Shown here: positions 1-6,745 of the stretch, piece after piece
How the letters are laid out: every line of letters begins with the position of its first letter
Numbering within the stretch: position 1 is the stretch's first letter
From: Vicinamibacteraceae bacterium
Lineage (GTDB): Bacteria > Acidobacteriota > Vicinamibacteria > Vicinamibacterales > UBA8438
Length of the DNA stretch: 57,701 bases
Assembly: GCA_012271165.1 (NCBI GenBank)
Contig: JAAXGX010000178.1
Coordinates: 1 to 57,701, forward strand
Reading direction: 5' to 3'
Program-made: the position numbers and the translations under genes
The notes under the pieces: generated by a model
Told to the model about the DNA's origin: nothing
The model's database searches: none
What the model saw: only the letters and a program-made list of their open reading frames with translations

Positions 1-76
1 CTCGGCGGGAGCGGCGCGGGGCGAAGGGGTCCCCGCGAGCGGACGCCGGGGGTTCGGGGCGCAGCCCCGTCTGATT
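1..76 (+). repeat. Intergenic palindromic repeat, copy A (cut by window start)
   Basis: This is the right part of a repeat unit found seven times in the window. It shows the unit's CGCGAGCGGACGCCGGGGG segment, the stem-loop GGGGCGCAGCCCC and the conserved tail GTCTGATT. The left end lies outside the window. It sits about 35 bases before tupA. I see no convincing promoter between it and tupA. Confidence 0.8.
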
Positions 77-109
77 GAAGCTCGCCGCGGGCGTTGTAAG
101 CTCGACACG

Positions 110-955
110 ATGACATGGCGGCGTCTGTGCTCGGTCGCGGCCCTCACGCTGTGCCTGGCGGGCGTGTGCGGCTGCGATTCCAGGCCGAGGATACGCCTGG
201 CCACGACGACCAGCGTCGAGAACTCCGGCCTGCTGGCGGCGGTGCTGCCGGCCTTCGAGCAGGCGCATCACGTCCGGATCGACGCGTTGCCGATCGGTAG
301 CGGCCGGGCGCTCGGCCTGCTGCGACGAGGCGACGCCGCGGCGGCCCTGACGCACGATCCGCGGGCCGAGGCCGCCGCGCTCGAGGCGGGCGTCATCACC
401 GGCTACCGCAAGATCATGTTCAACAGCTTCCTGATCGTCGGACCGCCCGCGGACCCCGCGGGTGTCGGGCAGGCGTCGGGAATCGTGGACGCCCTGCAGC
501 GCATCGTGGACGGCCGGGCCGGCTTCGTTTCGCGCGGCGACGCGTCCGGCACCTACGCCCGGGAGCAGGAGCTGTGGGCGCTGGCGGGGCGGCGTCCGTC
601 GCGGGAGAAGCTGCTCGAGACCGGCCAGGGGATGGCGGCGACGTTGCGGGTCGCGAGCGAGCACGGGGCCTACACGCTGACGGACGGCGCCACGTTCGAG
701 CAACTGCGGTCCGGGCTGGCGTTGACGAGCGTGTGCGCGCGCGGCCCGGAGCTGGTGAACACCTACGCGATCTTCGAGCGGACGGGCCTGGCCGGCGCCG
801 AGCAGGCGGTGGTGTCGGCGCTGACGGATTGGCTCGCCGAGGGTGACGGCCGGCGCCGCGTCGCCGGCTTCCTGATCAACGGCCGCAGCGTATTCCACGT
901 CTGGCCCGCCGGTGTCCCCCGCGACCAGCCAGGCCATCGACCTCATGTTCGCTGA
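110..955 (+). CDS. tupA: Tungstate ABC transporter substrate-binding lipoprotein TupA
   Basis: This 281-residue exported protein should capture tungstate (possibly molybdate) outside the cytoplasmic membrane and deliver it to TupBC. The N-terminus has basic residues, a hydrophobic stretch and a Cys20-Gly-Cys22 site that looks like a lipoprotein signal. The mature part begins with LATTTSVENSGLL, the oxyanion-loop segment typical of TupA, followed by the periplasmic-binding fold with a second SRGDASGTY loop near residue 142. Its stop overlaps the start of the permease gene, so the three tup genes are translationally coupled. The nearby tungsten-type enzymes support tungstate over molybdate, but sequence alone cannot fix the anion. 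The start is the first ATG after the repeat; no strong ribosome site precedes it. Confidence 0.88.
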   Translation: MTWRRLCSVAALTLCLAGVCGCDSRPRIRLATTTSVENSGLLAAVLPAFEQAHHVRIDALPIGSGRALGLLRRGDAAAALTHDPRAEAAALEAGVITGYRKIMFNSFLIVGPPADPAGVGQASGIVDALQRIVDGRAGFVSRGDASGTYAREQELWALAGRRPSREKLLETGQGMAATLRVASEHGAYTLTDGATFEQLRSGLALTSVCARGPELVNTYAIFERTGLAGAEQAVVSALTDWLAEGDGRRRVAGFLINGRSVFHVWPAGVPRDQPGHRPHVR

Positions 956-1625
956 GATCGGAAGAGCGCTGCTACTGATCGCCGGCGGGGACGTCGAGGT
1001 CTGGCAGGTCACGGGCGTCTCGTTCGGGGTTTCCGTCACCGCGGTGGCCGCGGCGGTCGCGCTGGGACTGCCGGCGACCTACCTGCTGGCTGCTGCCGGT
1101 CCGCGGAGCACGCGCATCGGCCTCTGGGCGGCCCACGGTCTGGCGGCGCTGCCGACCGTGGTCGTCGGACTGACGCTGTACTTCATGTTCTCGGCCAGCG
1201 GTCCGCTGGGGTGGACGAGGCTGCTGTACACGCGTGCGGCGATGGCGCTGGCCCAGCTCGTCCTCGCCCTCCCGATGATCGTCGCCGTCGTCCTCGGCGC
1301 GCTCCACCGGCTGCCGCCGGCGGCGCGCGAATCGCTGGCCACTCACGGCGTGCCGTGGACGCGGCAGATGGGTTGGCTGCTGTGGGAGGTCAGGTCGGCC
1401 ATCGTGACGGGCACGCTGCTGGCGTTCGCGCGCGCCTTCACGGAGCTGGGCGCGGCCCTGATCGTCGGGGGGAACATTCGCGGGGCGACCCGCACGCTGA
1501 CCACGTTCGTGGCGCTCGAGTACAACCGCGGCGACGATGCGCGGGCGATTGCGGTGGGCCTGATCCTGCTCACCGTGGCCCTGGTGACCAACTCGCTCAT
1601 GCAGGCGGTCCTGGTGGAACGATGA
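912..1625 (+). CDS. tupB: Tungstate ABC transporter permease TupB
   Basis: This 237-residue integral membrane protein has five to six hydrophobic segments and is the channel component of the transporter. The EAA-like loop that contacts the ATPase lies around residues 135-165, where the protein reads AARESLATHGVPWTRQMGWL. I used the GTG at 912, which overlaps tupA by 44 bases; an in-frame ATG at 945 would shorten the protein by 11 residues and overlaps by only 11 bases, so it is a fair alternative. The gene ends in an ATGA overlap with tupC. The length is normal for this family. Confidence 0.87.
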   Translation: MSPATSQAIDLMFAEIGRALLLIAGGDVEVWQVTGVSFGVSVTAVAAAVALGLPATYLLAAAGPRSTRIGLWAAHGLAALPTVVVGLTLYFMFSASGPLGWTRLLYTRAAMALAQLVLALPMIVAVVLGALHRLPPAARESLATHGVPWTRQMGWLLWEVRSAIVTGTLLAFARAFTELGAALIVGGNIRGATRTLTTFVALEYNRGDDARAIAVGLILLTVALVTNSLMQAVLVER

Positions 1626-2215
1626 GCGCGCTCCGGGGTCCCGTGCTGAGGACGCGGCAACTGGCGGTCGGCTACGCCGGCAAGGCGGCCGCGACGATCG
1701 AGGATCTCGATCTGGTGGGCGGCGTCGTGTGGCACGTCACCGGGCCCAACGGCTCCGGCAAGACCGCCCTGCTCAAGACGCTCGCCGGTCTTCTGCAGCC
1801 TGTCTCGGGACGGGTCGAACGGCCATGCGGGATGGGCCGCGGGGGCGCCATCTACGTCCATTCCGTGCCCTACCTGTTCGCGGGCAGCGTGCAGCGCAAT
1901 CTCGATCTGTCGCTCCCGGCGCCGGAGGAAGCGCGGGTGATCGCAACCGAGTTCGGGCTATCCACGCTGCTGGAGCGCGAGGCCCGGAGCCTGTCGCACG
2001 GCGAGCAACGCCGGCTCGCGCTGGCGCGGGCCATCGTCGGGCGTCCCTCGCTGCTGCTGGTGGACGAGCCGGAGGGCGGGCTCGACGAGGACGCCATTGC
2101 GGCGTGGCGCGCGTGCGCGCTCAGGACGGTCGAGGCCGGCCAGCCCGCCCTGGTGGTCGCGGCTCACCATCCCTGCGCGCTCGAGGACGTGCCGGTATGC
2201 GAGGTCCGCCTCTAG
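1622..2215 (+). CDS. tupC: Tungstate ABC transporter ATP-binding protein TupC
   Basis: This 197-residue ABC ATPase powers tungstate uptake. Walker A is GPNGSGKT near residue 42, the signature is LSHGE near residue 126, and Walker B is LLLVDEPEGG near residue 150. It is short for an ABC ATPase because it lacks a C-terminal regulatory (TOBE) domain, so there is no built-in oxyanion sensor such as ModC has. The start is the ATG that overlaps the tupB stop (ATGA); the frame stays open far upstream but that part is antisense-like shadow of tupB. The gene ends 11 bases before mobA. Confidence 0.88.
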   Translation: MSALRGPVLRTRQLAVGYAGKAAATIEDLDLVGGVVWHVTGPNGSGKTALLKTLAGLLQPVSGRVERPCGMGRGGAIYVHSVPYLFAGSVQRNLDLSLPAPEEARVIATEFGLSTLLEREARSLSHGEQRRLALARAIVGRPSLLLVDEPEGGLDEDAIAAWRACALRTVEAGQPALVVAAHHPCALEDVPVCEVRL

Positions 2216-2226
2216 TCCCGGCGCGC

Positions 2227-2844
2227 ATGCCGGCGGCCGGCGTCGTCCTGTGCGGCGGGAGGTCGACGCGCATGGGATCGCCGAAGGCCCTGCTGGCCTT
2301 CGGCCCGGAGACGATGCTCCAGCGCGTCGTCCGCCTGCTCGACACGGTCGTCTCCTCCGTCGTCGTCGTCGCCGCGCCCGGGCAGCCGCTGCCGGAGCTG
2401 CCGGGGACGGTGACGGTCGCGCGCGACGAGCGCGAGGGACGCGGGCCGCTCGAGGGTCTCCGGGCGGGGCTGCTGGCCTTGCCGGACCCGCTCGACGTCG
2501 CGTACGTCACGAGCTGCGACGTGCCGCTGCTCGTGCCCGGGTTCGTCCGGCGCATGCTGGAGCTGGCCGACGGCCACGACGTCGCCGTGCTGGAGACCGA
2601 CGGGTTCGCCCACCCGCTCGCGGCCGTCTATCGACGTCGAACGCTGCCGCGGATCGAGGCGCTGCTGGCGGCCGACCGCCTGCGTCCCGTCTTTCTCTTC
2701 GAGGCCGCGCGCACGCGCCGCGTCGCACCGCGCGAGGTGGCCGACGCGGACCCGGAGCTGCTCACGCTCAGGAACGTGAACACGCCGGAGGACTACGCCG
2801 AGGCGTTGTCGGCCGCGGGGCTCGGCTCCTCGCACCCGCGCTGA
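2227..2844 (+). CDS. mobA: Molybdenum cofactor guanylyltransferase MobA
   Basis: This 205-residue cytoplasmic nucleotidyltransferase should attach GMP to the metal-pterin cofactor to make the bis-MGD form used by the formate dehydrogenase downstream. The N-terminal LCGGRSTRMGSPKALL motif (about residues 8-23) is the nucleotide-binding loop of MobA, and TSCDVPLL near residue 95 carries the metal-binding aspartate. The start at 2227 puts the GG loop at the usual distance from the N-terminus; an in-frame ATG at 2197 would overlap tupC. Its 3' end overlaps the convergent aldehyde oxidoreductase gene by 52 bases. A general sugar-type nucleotidyltransferase is the alternative, but context favours MobA. 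Confidence 0.82.
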   Translation: MPAAGVVLCGGRSTRMGSPKALLAFGPETMLQRVVRLLDTVVSSVVVVAAPGQPLPELPGTVTVARDEREGRGPLEGLRAGLLALPDPLDVAYVTSCDVPLLVPGFVRRMLELADGHDVAVLETDGFAHPLAAVYRRRTLPRIEALLAADRLRPVFLFEAARTRRVAPREVADADPELLTLRNVNTPEDYAEALSAAGLGSSHPR

Positions 2845-4559
2845 CGGTGGTACTCGTCCACCACGGCCCGGAGCCGTTCACGGCTGAGCGCCGCGGCCGG
2901 ATCGTTCGGCAGCGCTCCCTGGAGAAAGCGCTCCGGGAGGGTGTCCTCGGCCGGCGTCCAGCCGACGCGCCGGTTGAATTCCCGCTTGGCGTGAACGATC
3001 CCCTTGGCGGCCCGGCGCAGCTCGGCGGCGCTGGTATCCCAGCCCGTGACCAGGTTCAGCATCTCCGCGGCCTCGCCGTAGAAGTCGTCGAACACGCCGC
3101 GCAGGAACTTGCAGAGGATGAGCGAGTCCATCAGGGCCGCCCTGTCCTCGGTGTCGATCGCGTGGCGGACGGCGTCGACGGTCACGCGGCGTCGATCGAC
3201 GGCCGCCGAGAAGTCCACTTCGTACGCGCCGCTGCGGTTGTGGTCCGCGCCGCGTGTGCCGACGGCGAAGCCCAGCGCCATCGTCTGCAGCGCGCGCGGC
3301 TCGTAGCCGGGAATCTCGAGCCCCTTCACCTGGGGCGCGAACCGGATGCTGTCGTGACCGATCGCCCCGGCCGCGCGCCGGCTGCCCTCGGCGAGGAGGT
3401 GTCCGATACCCTCGCGCCGCCCCGCGAGCTCGATCGCGCGCAGCACCGACTCGCCGCGGCCGAAGGTCAGCCAGGGCTCGTCGAGCCAGCCGCGCTCGAC
3501 GCACTCCATGGCGAACGCAATCGTGCCCCCGACGCTGATCGTGTCGATCCCCAGCTCGTCGCACAATTTCGAAGCGCGCAGCACGGCGTCGGGATCGCCG
3601 ACGCCGCAGAGCGGTCCGAGCGCGAACAGGCTCTCGTACTCGAGCCGGGTCCCCTCGCCGTCCTCGATCGAGTAGATGTGCTCGCAGCCGATGGTGCAGG
3701 CCGCGCAGCTGGCGCGCGTGCGGGTGCGGGTGGCGCGGATTTCCTCGGCCGAGACCTGTGCGGCCGCGTCGAAGGTCCCGGTCTGGAAGTTGCGCGTCGG
3801 CAACGCCCCGAAGCGGTTGAACGTCAGGAGATTGGCCGCCGTGCCCAGCTCGCGGTACTTGGCGGTGGCCGGACCGAAGGAGCGTTTCGACAGCTGCCTG
3901 CTGCGCTCGGTCAGCTCCCGGGGGTGCGCCCAGGTGCTGTAGCGGGTGCCCCGCACGGCCACGGCCTTCAGGTTCTTGCTGCCCAGCACGGTCCCGCTGC
4001 CGCCGCGGCCGGCATGCCGGCCGTCGTGCGAGATCGTGGCGTAGCGCACGAGCCGCTCCCCGGCCGGACCGATGGACGCTATCTTGTAGTCGGGGCCCAG
4101 CCGGGTCCGCAGCGTCTTCTCCGCCGCGCCGCACGTTGCGCCGCGCAGGTGGCCGCCCGGATCGAGCCGCACCCGGCCGTCGTCGATGACCAGCACCGAG
4201 AGCCTGGCCGCCCGCCCGACGACGACGATGGCGTCGCAGCCGCAGCGCTTGCCCGCCAGCGCGAAGCCGCTGCTCGCCAGCGAATCGTTGATGCGGTCGG
4301 TCAGCGGACTCCGGCTGACCACCGCGAACTTGGCGGACGTGGTCAGCGGGCTGCCCACGAGCGGGCTGAAGACGAAGATCAGCGGGGCCCCGGCCGCCAG
4401 CGGGTCCGGGCAGGCGCCGCTTTCCCTCGACAGCAGCCAGGCGCCCAGCCCGGCGCCGCCGAGGAACCGGCGCAGCACGCCCGCGGGCAGCGGCACGTGG
4501 TCGGCGCTGCCGTCGGAGACGTCTATTCGGAGATAGCAGCCGTGGTAGCCGGGCGGCAC
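2793..4559 (-). CDS. aor: Aldehyde:ferredoxin oxidoreductase, tungsten-type
   Basis: This 588-residue protein belongs to the tungstopterin AOR family, which oxidises aldehydes to carboxylic acids (or the reverse) in the cytoplasm. The conserved GRGGSGTVLGSKNLKA segment is at residues 184-199. The [4Fe-4S] ligands are C285, C288 and C292 (CAACTIGC) with the distant C483 in LILCKFLRG. A pterin-contact motif RGADHNRSG lies near residue 436. Full-length enzymes are about 600 residues, so it is intact. No AorA- or AorC-type electron partner is adjacent. A MoaD-like gene lies 12 bases upstream in the same direction, so the two probably form an operon. Substrate cannot be inferred. Confidence 0.9.
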   Translation of the reverse strand: MPPGYHGCYLRIDVSDGSADHVPLPAGVLRRFLGGAGLGAWLLSRESGACPDPLAAGAPLIFVFSPLVGSPLTTSAKFAVVSRSPLTDRINDSLASSGFALAGKRCGCDAIVVVGRAARLSVLVIDDGRVRLDPGGHLRGATCGAAEKTLRTRLGPDYKIASIGPAGERLVRYATISHDGRHAGRGGSGTVLGSKNLKAVAVRGTRYSTWAHPRELTERSRQLSKRSFGPATAKYRELGTAANLLTFNRFGALPTRNFQTGTFDAAAQVSAEEIRATRTRTRASCAACTIGCEHIYSIEDGEGTRLEYESLFALGPLCGVGDPDAVLRASKLCDELGIDTISVGGTIAFAMECVERGWLDEPWLTFGRGESVLRAIELAGRREGIGHLLAEGSRRAAGAIGHDSIRFAPQVKGLEIPGYEPRALQTMALGFAVGTRGADHNRSGAYEVDFSAAVDRRRVTVDAVRHAIDTEDRAALMDSLILCKFLRGVFDDFYGEAAEMLNLVTGWDTSAAELRRAAKGIVHAKREFNRRVGWTPAEDTLPERFLQGALPNDPAAALSRERLRAVVDEYHRQRGCEEPSPAADNASA

Positions 4560-4571
4560 GCGGCGCTCCGC

Positions 4572-4835
4572 TCAGCCCCCCGCGTCGGCGGAGAGGATCA
4601 GGATCCGGTCCGTCGCGGCGAGCCGGGTGCGAGGATCCGTCACGAACCGGTCACCGTTCAGGTTGGCGGCGACGAACGGACCGAGCCGATCGGCCCGTCC
4701 GGCCCGGAAGAGGTCGGCGAGCGACGGGTAGCGGGCCGCGAGCGCGTCGAGGAGCTGCCCCAGCGTGGCCGCCTCGATCTCGAGCTCCGCCACGCCGGCG
4801 CGCTGCCGCGGAATGCCGAGAAGCTCGACCTGCAT
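4572..4835 (-). CDS. MoaD/ThiS-family ubiquitin-like sulfur carrier
   Basis: This small protein (87 residues from the ATG at 4835) has the beta-grasp pattern of MoaD/ThiS and ends exactly in Gly-Gly, the C-terminus that is adenylated and thiocarboxylated for sulfur transfer. It lies directly upstream of the aldehyde oxidoreductase on the same strand, a common arrangement for tungstopterin enzymes, so it probably supplies dithiolene sulfur to the pterin. Upstream in-frame ATGs at 4865, 4862 and 4847 would add up to ten residues; I chose 4835 because MQVELLG matches the usual first beta strand. The window contains no moaE beside it. Confidence 0.78.
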   Translation of the reverse strand: MQVELLGIPRQRAGVAELEIEAATLGQLLDALAARYPSLADLFRAGRADRLGPFVAANLNGDRFVTDPRTRLAATDRILILSADAGG

Positions 4836-4865
4836 GGCTACGGCCATGATAGCACCGGGCATCAA

Positions 4866-4920
4866 TCATACGGGGCTGCGCCCCGGACCCCCGGCGTCCG
4901 CTTGCGTCAGGGCGAACCCT
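4866..4920 (-). repeat. Intergenic palindromic repeat, copy B (short)
   Basis: On the minus strand this reads CGCAAGCGGACGCCGGGGG, then a stem-loop GGGGCGCAGCCCC, then GTATGA. The left half of the unit is missing or degenerated. It occupies the divergent gap between the MoaD-like gene and the formate dehydrogenase beta gene. Confidence 0.75.
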
Positions 4921-4988
4921 TTCACTATCCTTGCAAAACTGCGACAAGCCGGGGTCGAACCTCTGCCCGGTCGTCATCGAGCAAGGAT

Positions 4989-6701
4989 ATGAGCCCACAA
5001 CAGCCGGCGATGCCCGCCCGCTTGCGCTCGACGCCCAAGGGGCGCCAGGTCGACCCGAAGGCGCGCGAGGAGGTGGCCGAGCTCCTCGGCGATGCCCCGC
5101 GCCGCCGCGATCTCCTGATCGAGCACCTGCACAAGATTCAGGACCGCTTCGGCTGTCTTGCCGCACCCCATCTGGTCGCGCTCGCCGCGGAGATGAACCT
5201 GGCGATGACCGAGGTCTACGAGGTCGCCACGTTCTATCACCACTTCGACGTCGTCAAGGAGGGGGACGCGGCGCCTCCGGCGGTCACGGTGCGCGTGTGC
5301 GATTCCATCGCGTGCGAGCTCGCGGGCTCGCACCGCCTGCTGGCCAGCCTGCCCGGGGTTCTGGGCGACGACGTCCGTGTGCTGCACGCGCCGTGCATCG
5401 GCCGCTGCGAGACGGCGCCCGCGGCCGTGGTCGGACAGAATCCGGTGCCCCACGCGACGCCGGAGAAGGTCGCGAGCCTCGTCGAGGCCAACGCGGTGGC
5501 CCATCCGGAGGCCGACGGGTCGCACCCGCATCTCGAGATCGTCACCCCGGGGCACATCGACTACGCCGCCTATCGCGCGCAGGGCGGCTACGAGCTGGCC
5601 AGGGCCTGCCACGACGGCGGCAGGACGCGGGAAGCGGTCATCAGCGCCATGCAGGACTCCGGACTCCGGGGCCTGGGCGGCGCAGGCTTCCCGGCCGGCC
5701 GCAAGTGGGAGCTGGTCGCGGCCGAGCCGGCGCCGCGCCTGCTGGCCGTCAACATCGACGAGGGGGAGCCCGGGACGTTCAAGGATCGGTACTATCTCGA
5801 GCGCGATCCGCACCGCTTCCTCGAGGGGTCGCTGGTCGCGGCGTGGGCCGTCGGCATCACCGAGATCTACGTCTATCTGCGCGACGAGTACCACGGCTGC
5901 CGCGCGATTCTCGAACGCGAGACAGCGGCGCTGCAGGCGAACCCGCCGTGTCCCGTGCCTGCCATACATCTACGTCGCGGCGCCGGCGCATACATCTGCG
6001 GCGAGGAATCCGCGATGATCGAATCGATCGAGGGCAAGCGCGGCGAGCCGCGCATGCGGCCGCCCTACGTGGCCCAGGTCGGCCTGTTCAACCGGCCGAC
6101 CCTGGAGCACAACATGGAAACGCTGCACTGGGTGCGCGACATCCTGGAGAAGGGGCCGGACTGGTTCGCCGGCCAGGGCCGGCACGGCCGCAAGGGGTTG
6201 CGATCGTTCTCGGTGAGCGGCAGGGTGCGGAAGCCGGGCGTGCATCTCGCGCCGGCCGGCATCACCGCGCGGGAGCTGATCGACGAGTACTGCGGCGGGA
6301 TGCTCGAAGGGCACACGTTCTACGGGTACCTGCCCGGCGGCGCGTCGGGCGGCATCCTGCCGGCCGCGCTGGGCGACGTGCCCCTCGATTTCGACACCCT
6401 GAACGAGCACGGCTGCTTCATCGGCTCGGCGGCCATCGTCATCCTCTCGGACCGGGACCGCGCGACGGATGCCGCGCGGAACGTCATGAAGTTCTTCGCG
6501 GACGAGTCCTGCGGCCAGTGCACGCCGTGTCGCGTCGGCACCGTCAAGGCGCTCAAGCTCATGGAGCAGCCTCGCTGGGATCAGGCGCTGCTCGAGGAGC
6601 TGTCGCAGGCGATGATGGATGCGTCGATCTGCGGATTGGGGCAGGCGGCGCCGAACCCGGTGCGCTCGGTGGTCAAGTTCTTTCCTCAGGAGATCCAGTA
6701 A
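4989..6701 (+). CDS. fdhB: NAD-linked formate dehydrogenase beta subunit, fused NuoE-NuoF (HoxF-like)
   Basis: This 570-residue cytoplasmic diaphorase passes electrons between the alpha subunit and NAD. Residues about 25-175 form a NuoE-like thioredoxin-fold domain with [2Fe-2S] ligands C104, C109, C136 and C140 (CX4C, CX3C). Residues about 200-570 form NuoF: GLGGAGFPAGRKW and NIDEGEPGTFKDR for FMN, GAYICGEESAMIESIEGKRG for NADH, and ESCGQCTPCR (C508, C511, C514) for [4Fe-4S]. The start ATG has GCAAGG eight bases upstream; the frame is open for kilobases before it, but that is not coding. Length and fusion match the FDH1 beta subunit of Methylorubrum. HoxF of hydrogenase is excluded by the adjacent alpha gene. 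Confidence 0.9.
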   Translation: MSPQQPAMPARLRSTPKGRQVDPKAREEVAELLGDAPRRRDLLIEHLHKIQDRFGCLAAPHLVALAAEMNLAMTEVYEVATFYHHFDVVKEGDAAPPAVTVRVCDSIACELAGSHRLLASLPGVLGDDVRVLHAPCIGRCETAPAAVVGQNPVPHATPEKVASLVEANAVAHPEADGSHPHLEIVTPGHIDYAAYRAQGGYELARACHDGGRTREAVISAMQDSGLRGLGGAGFPAGRKWELVAAEPAPRLLAVNIDEGEPGTFKDRYYLERDPHRFLEGSLVAAWAVGITEIYVYLRDEYHGCRAILERETAALQANPPCPVPAIHLRRGAGAYICGEESAMIESIEGKRGEPRMRPPYVAQVGLFNRPTLEHNMETLHWVRDILEKGPDWFAGQGRHGRKGLRSFSVSGRVRKPGVHLAPAGITARELIDEYCGGMLEGHTFYGYLPGGASGGILPAALGDVPLDFDTLNEHGCFIGSAAIVILSDRDRATDAARNVMKFFADESCGQCTPCRVGTVKALKLMEQPRWDQALLEELSQAMMDASICGLGQAAPNPVRSVVKFFPQEIQ

Positions 6702-6745
6702 CGGCCGCCCGCTGAGCCGGGCAGCCCTCAGCCCAAGGAACGACG

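Noticed and set aside
75-109. TTGAAG and TGTAAG as a tupA promoter, or a molybdenum/tungsten cofactor riboswitch
   Set aside because: Spacing is only about 13 bases and there is too little non-repeat sequence before tupA to hold a riboswitch fold.
2097-4988. Very long open frame that continues upstream of the FDH beta gene on the plus strand
   Set aside because: It is Arg/Ala/Gly-rich shadow antisense to the AOR gene; conserved NuoE sequence begins only after the ATG at 4989.
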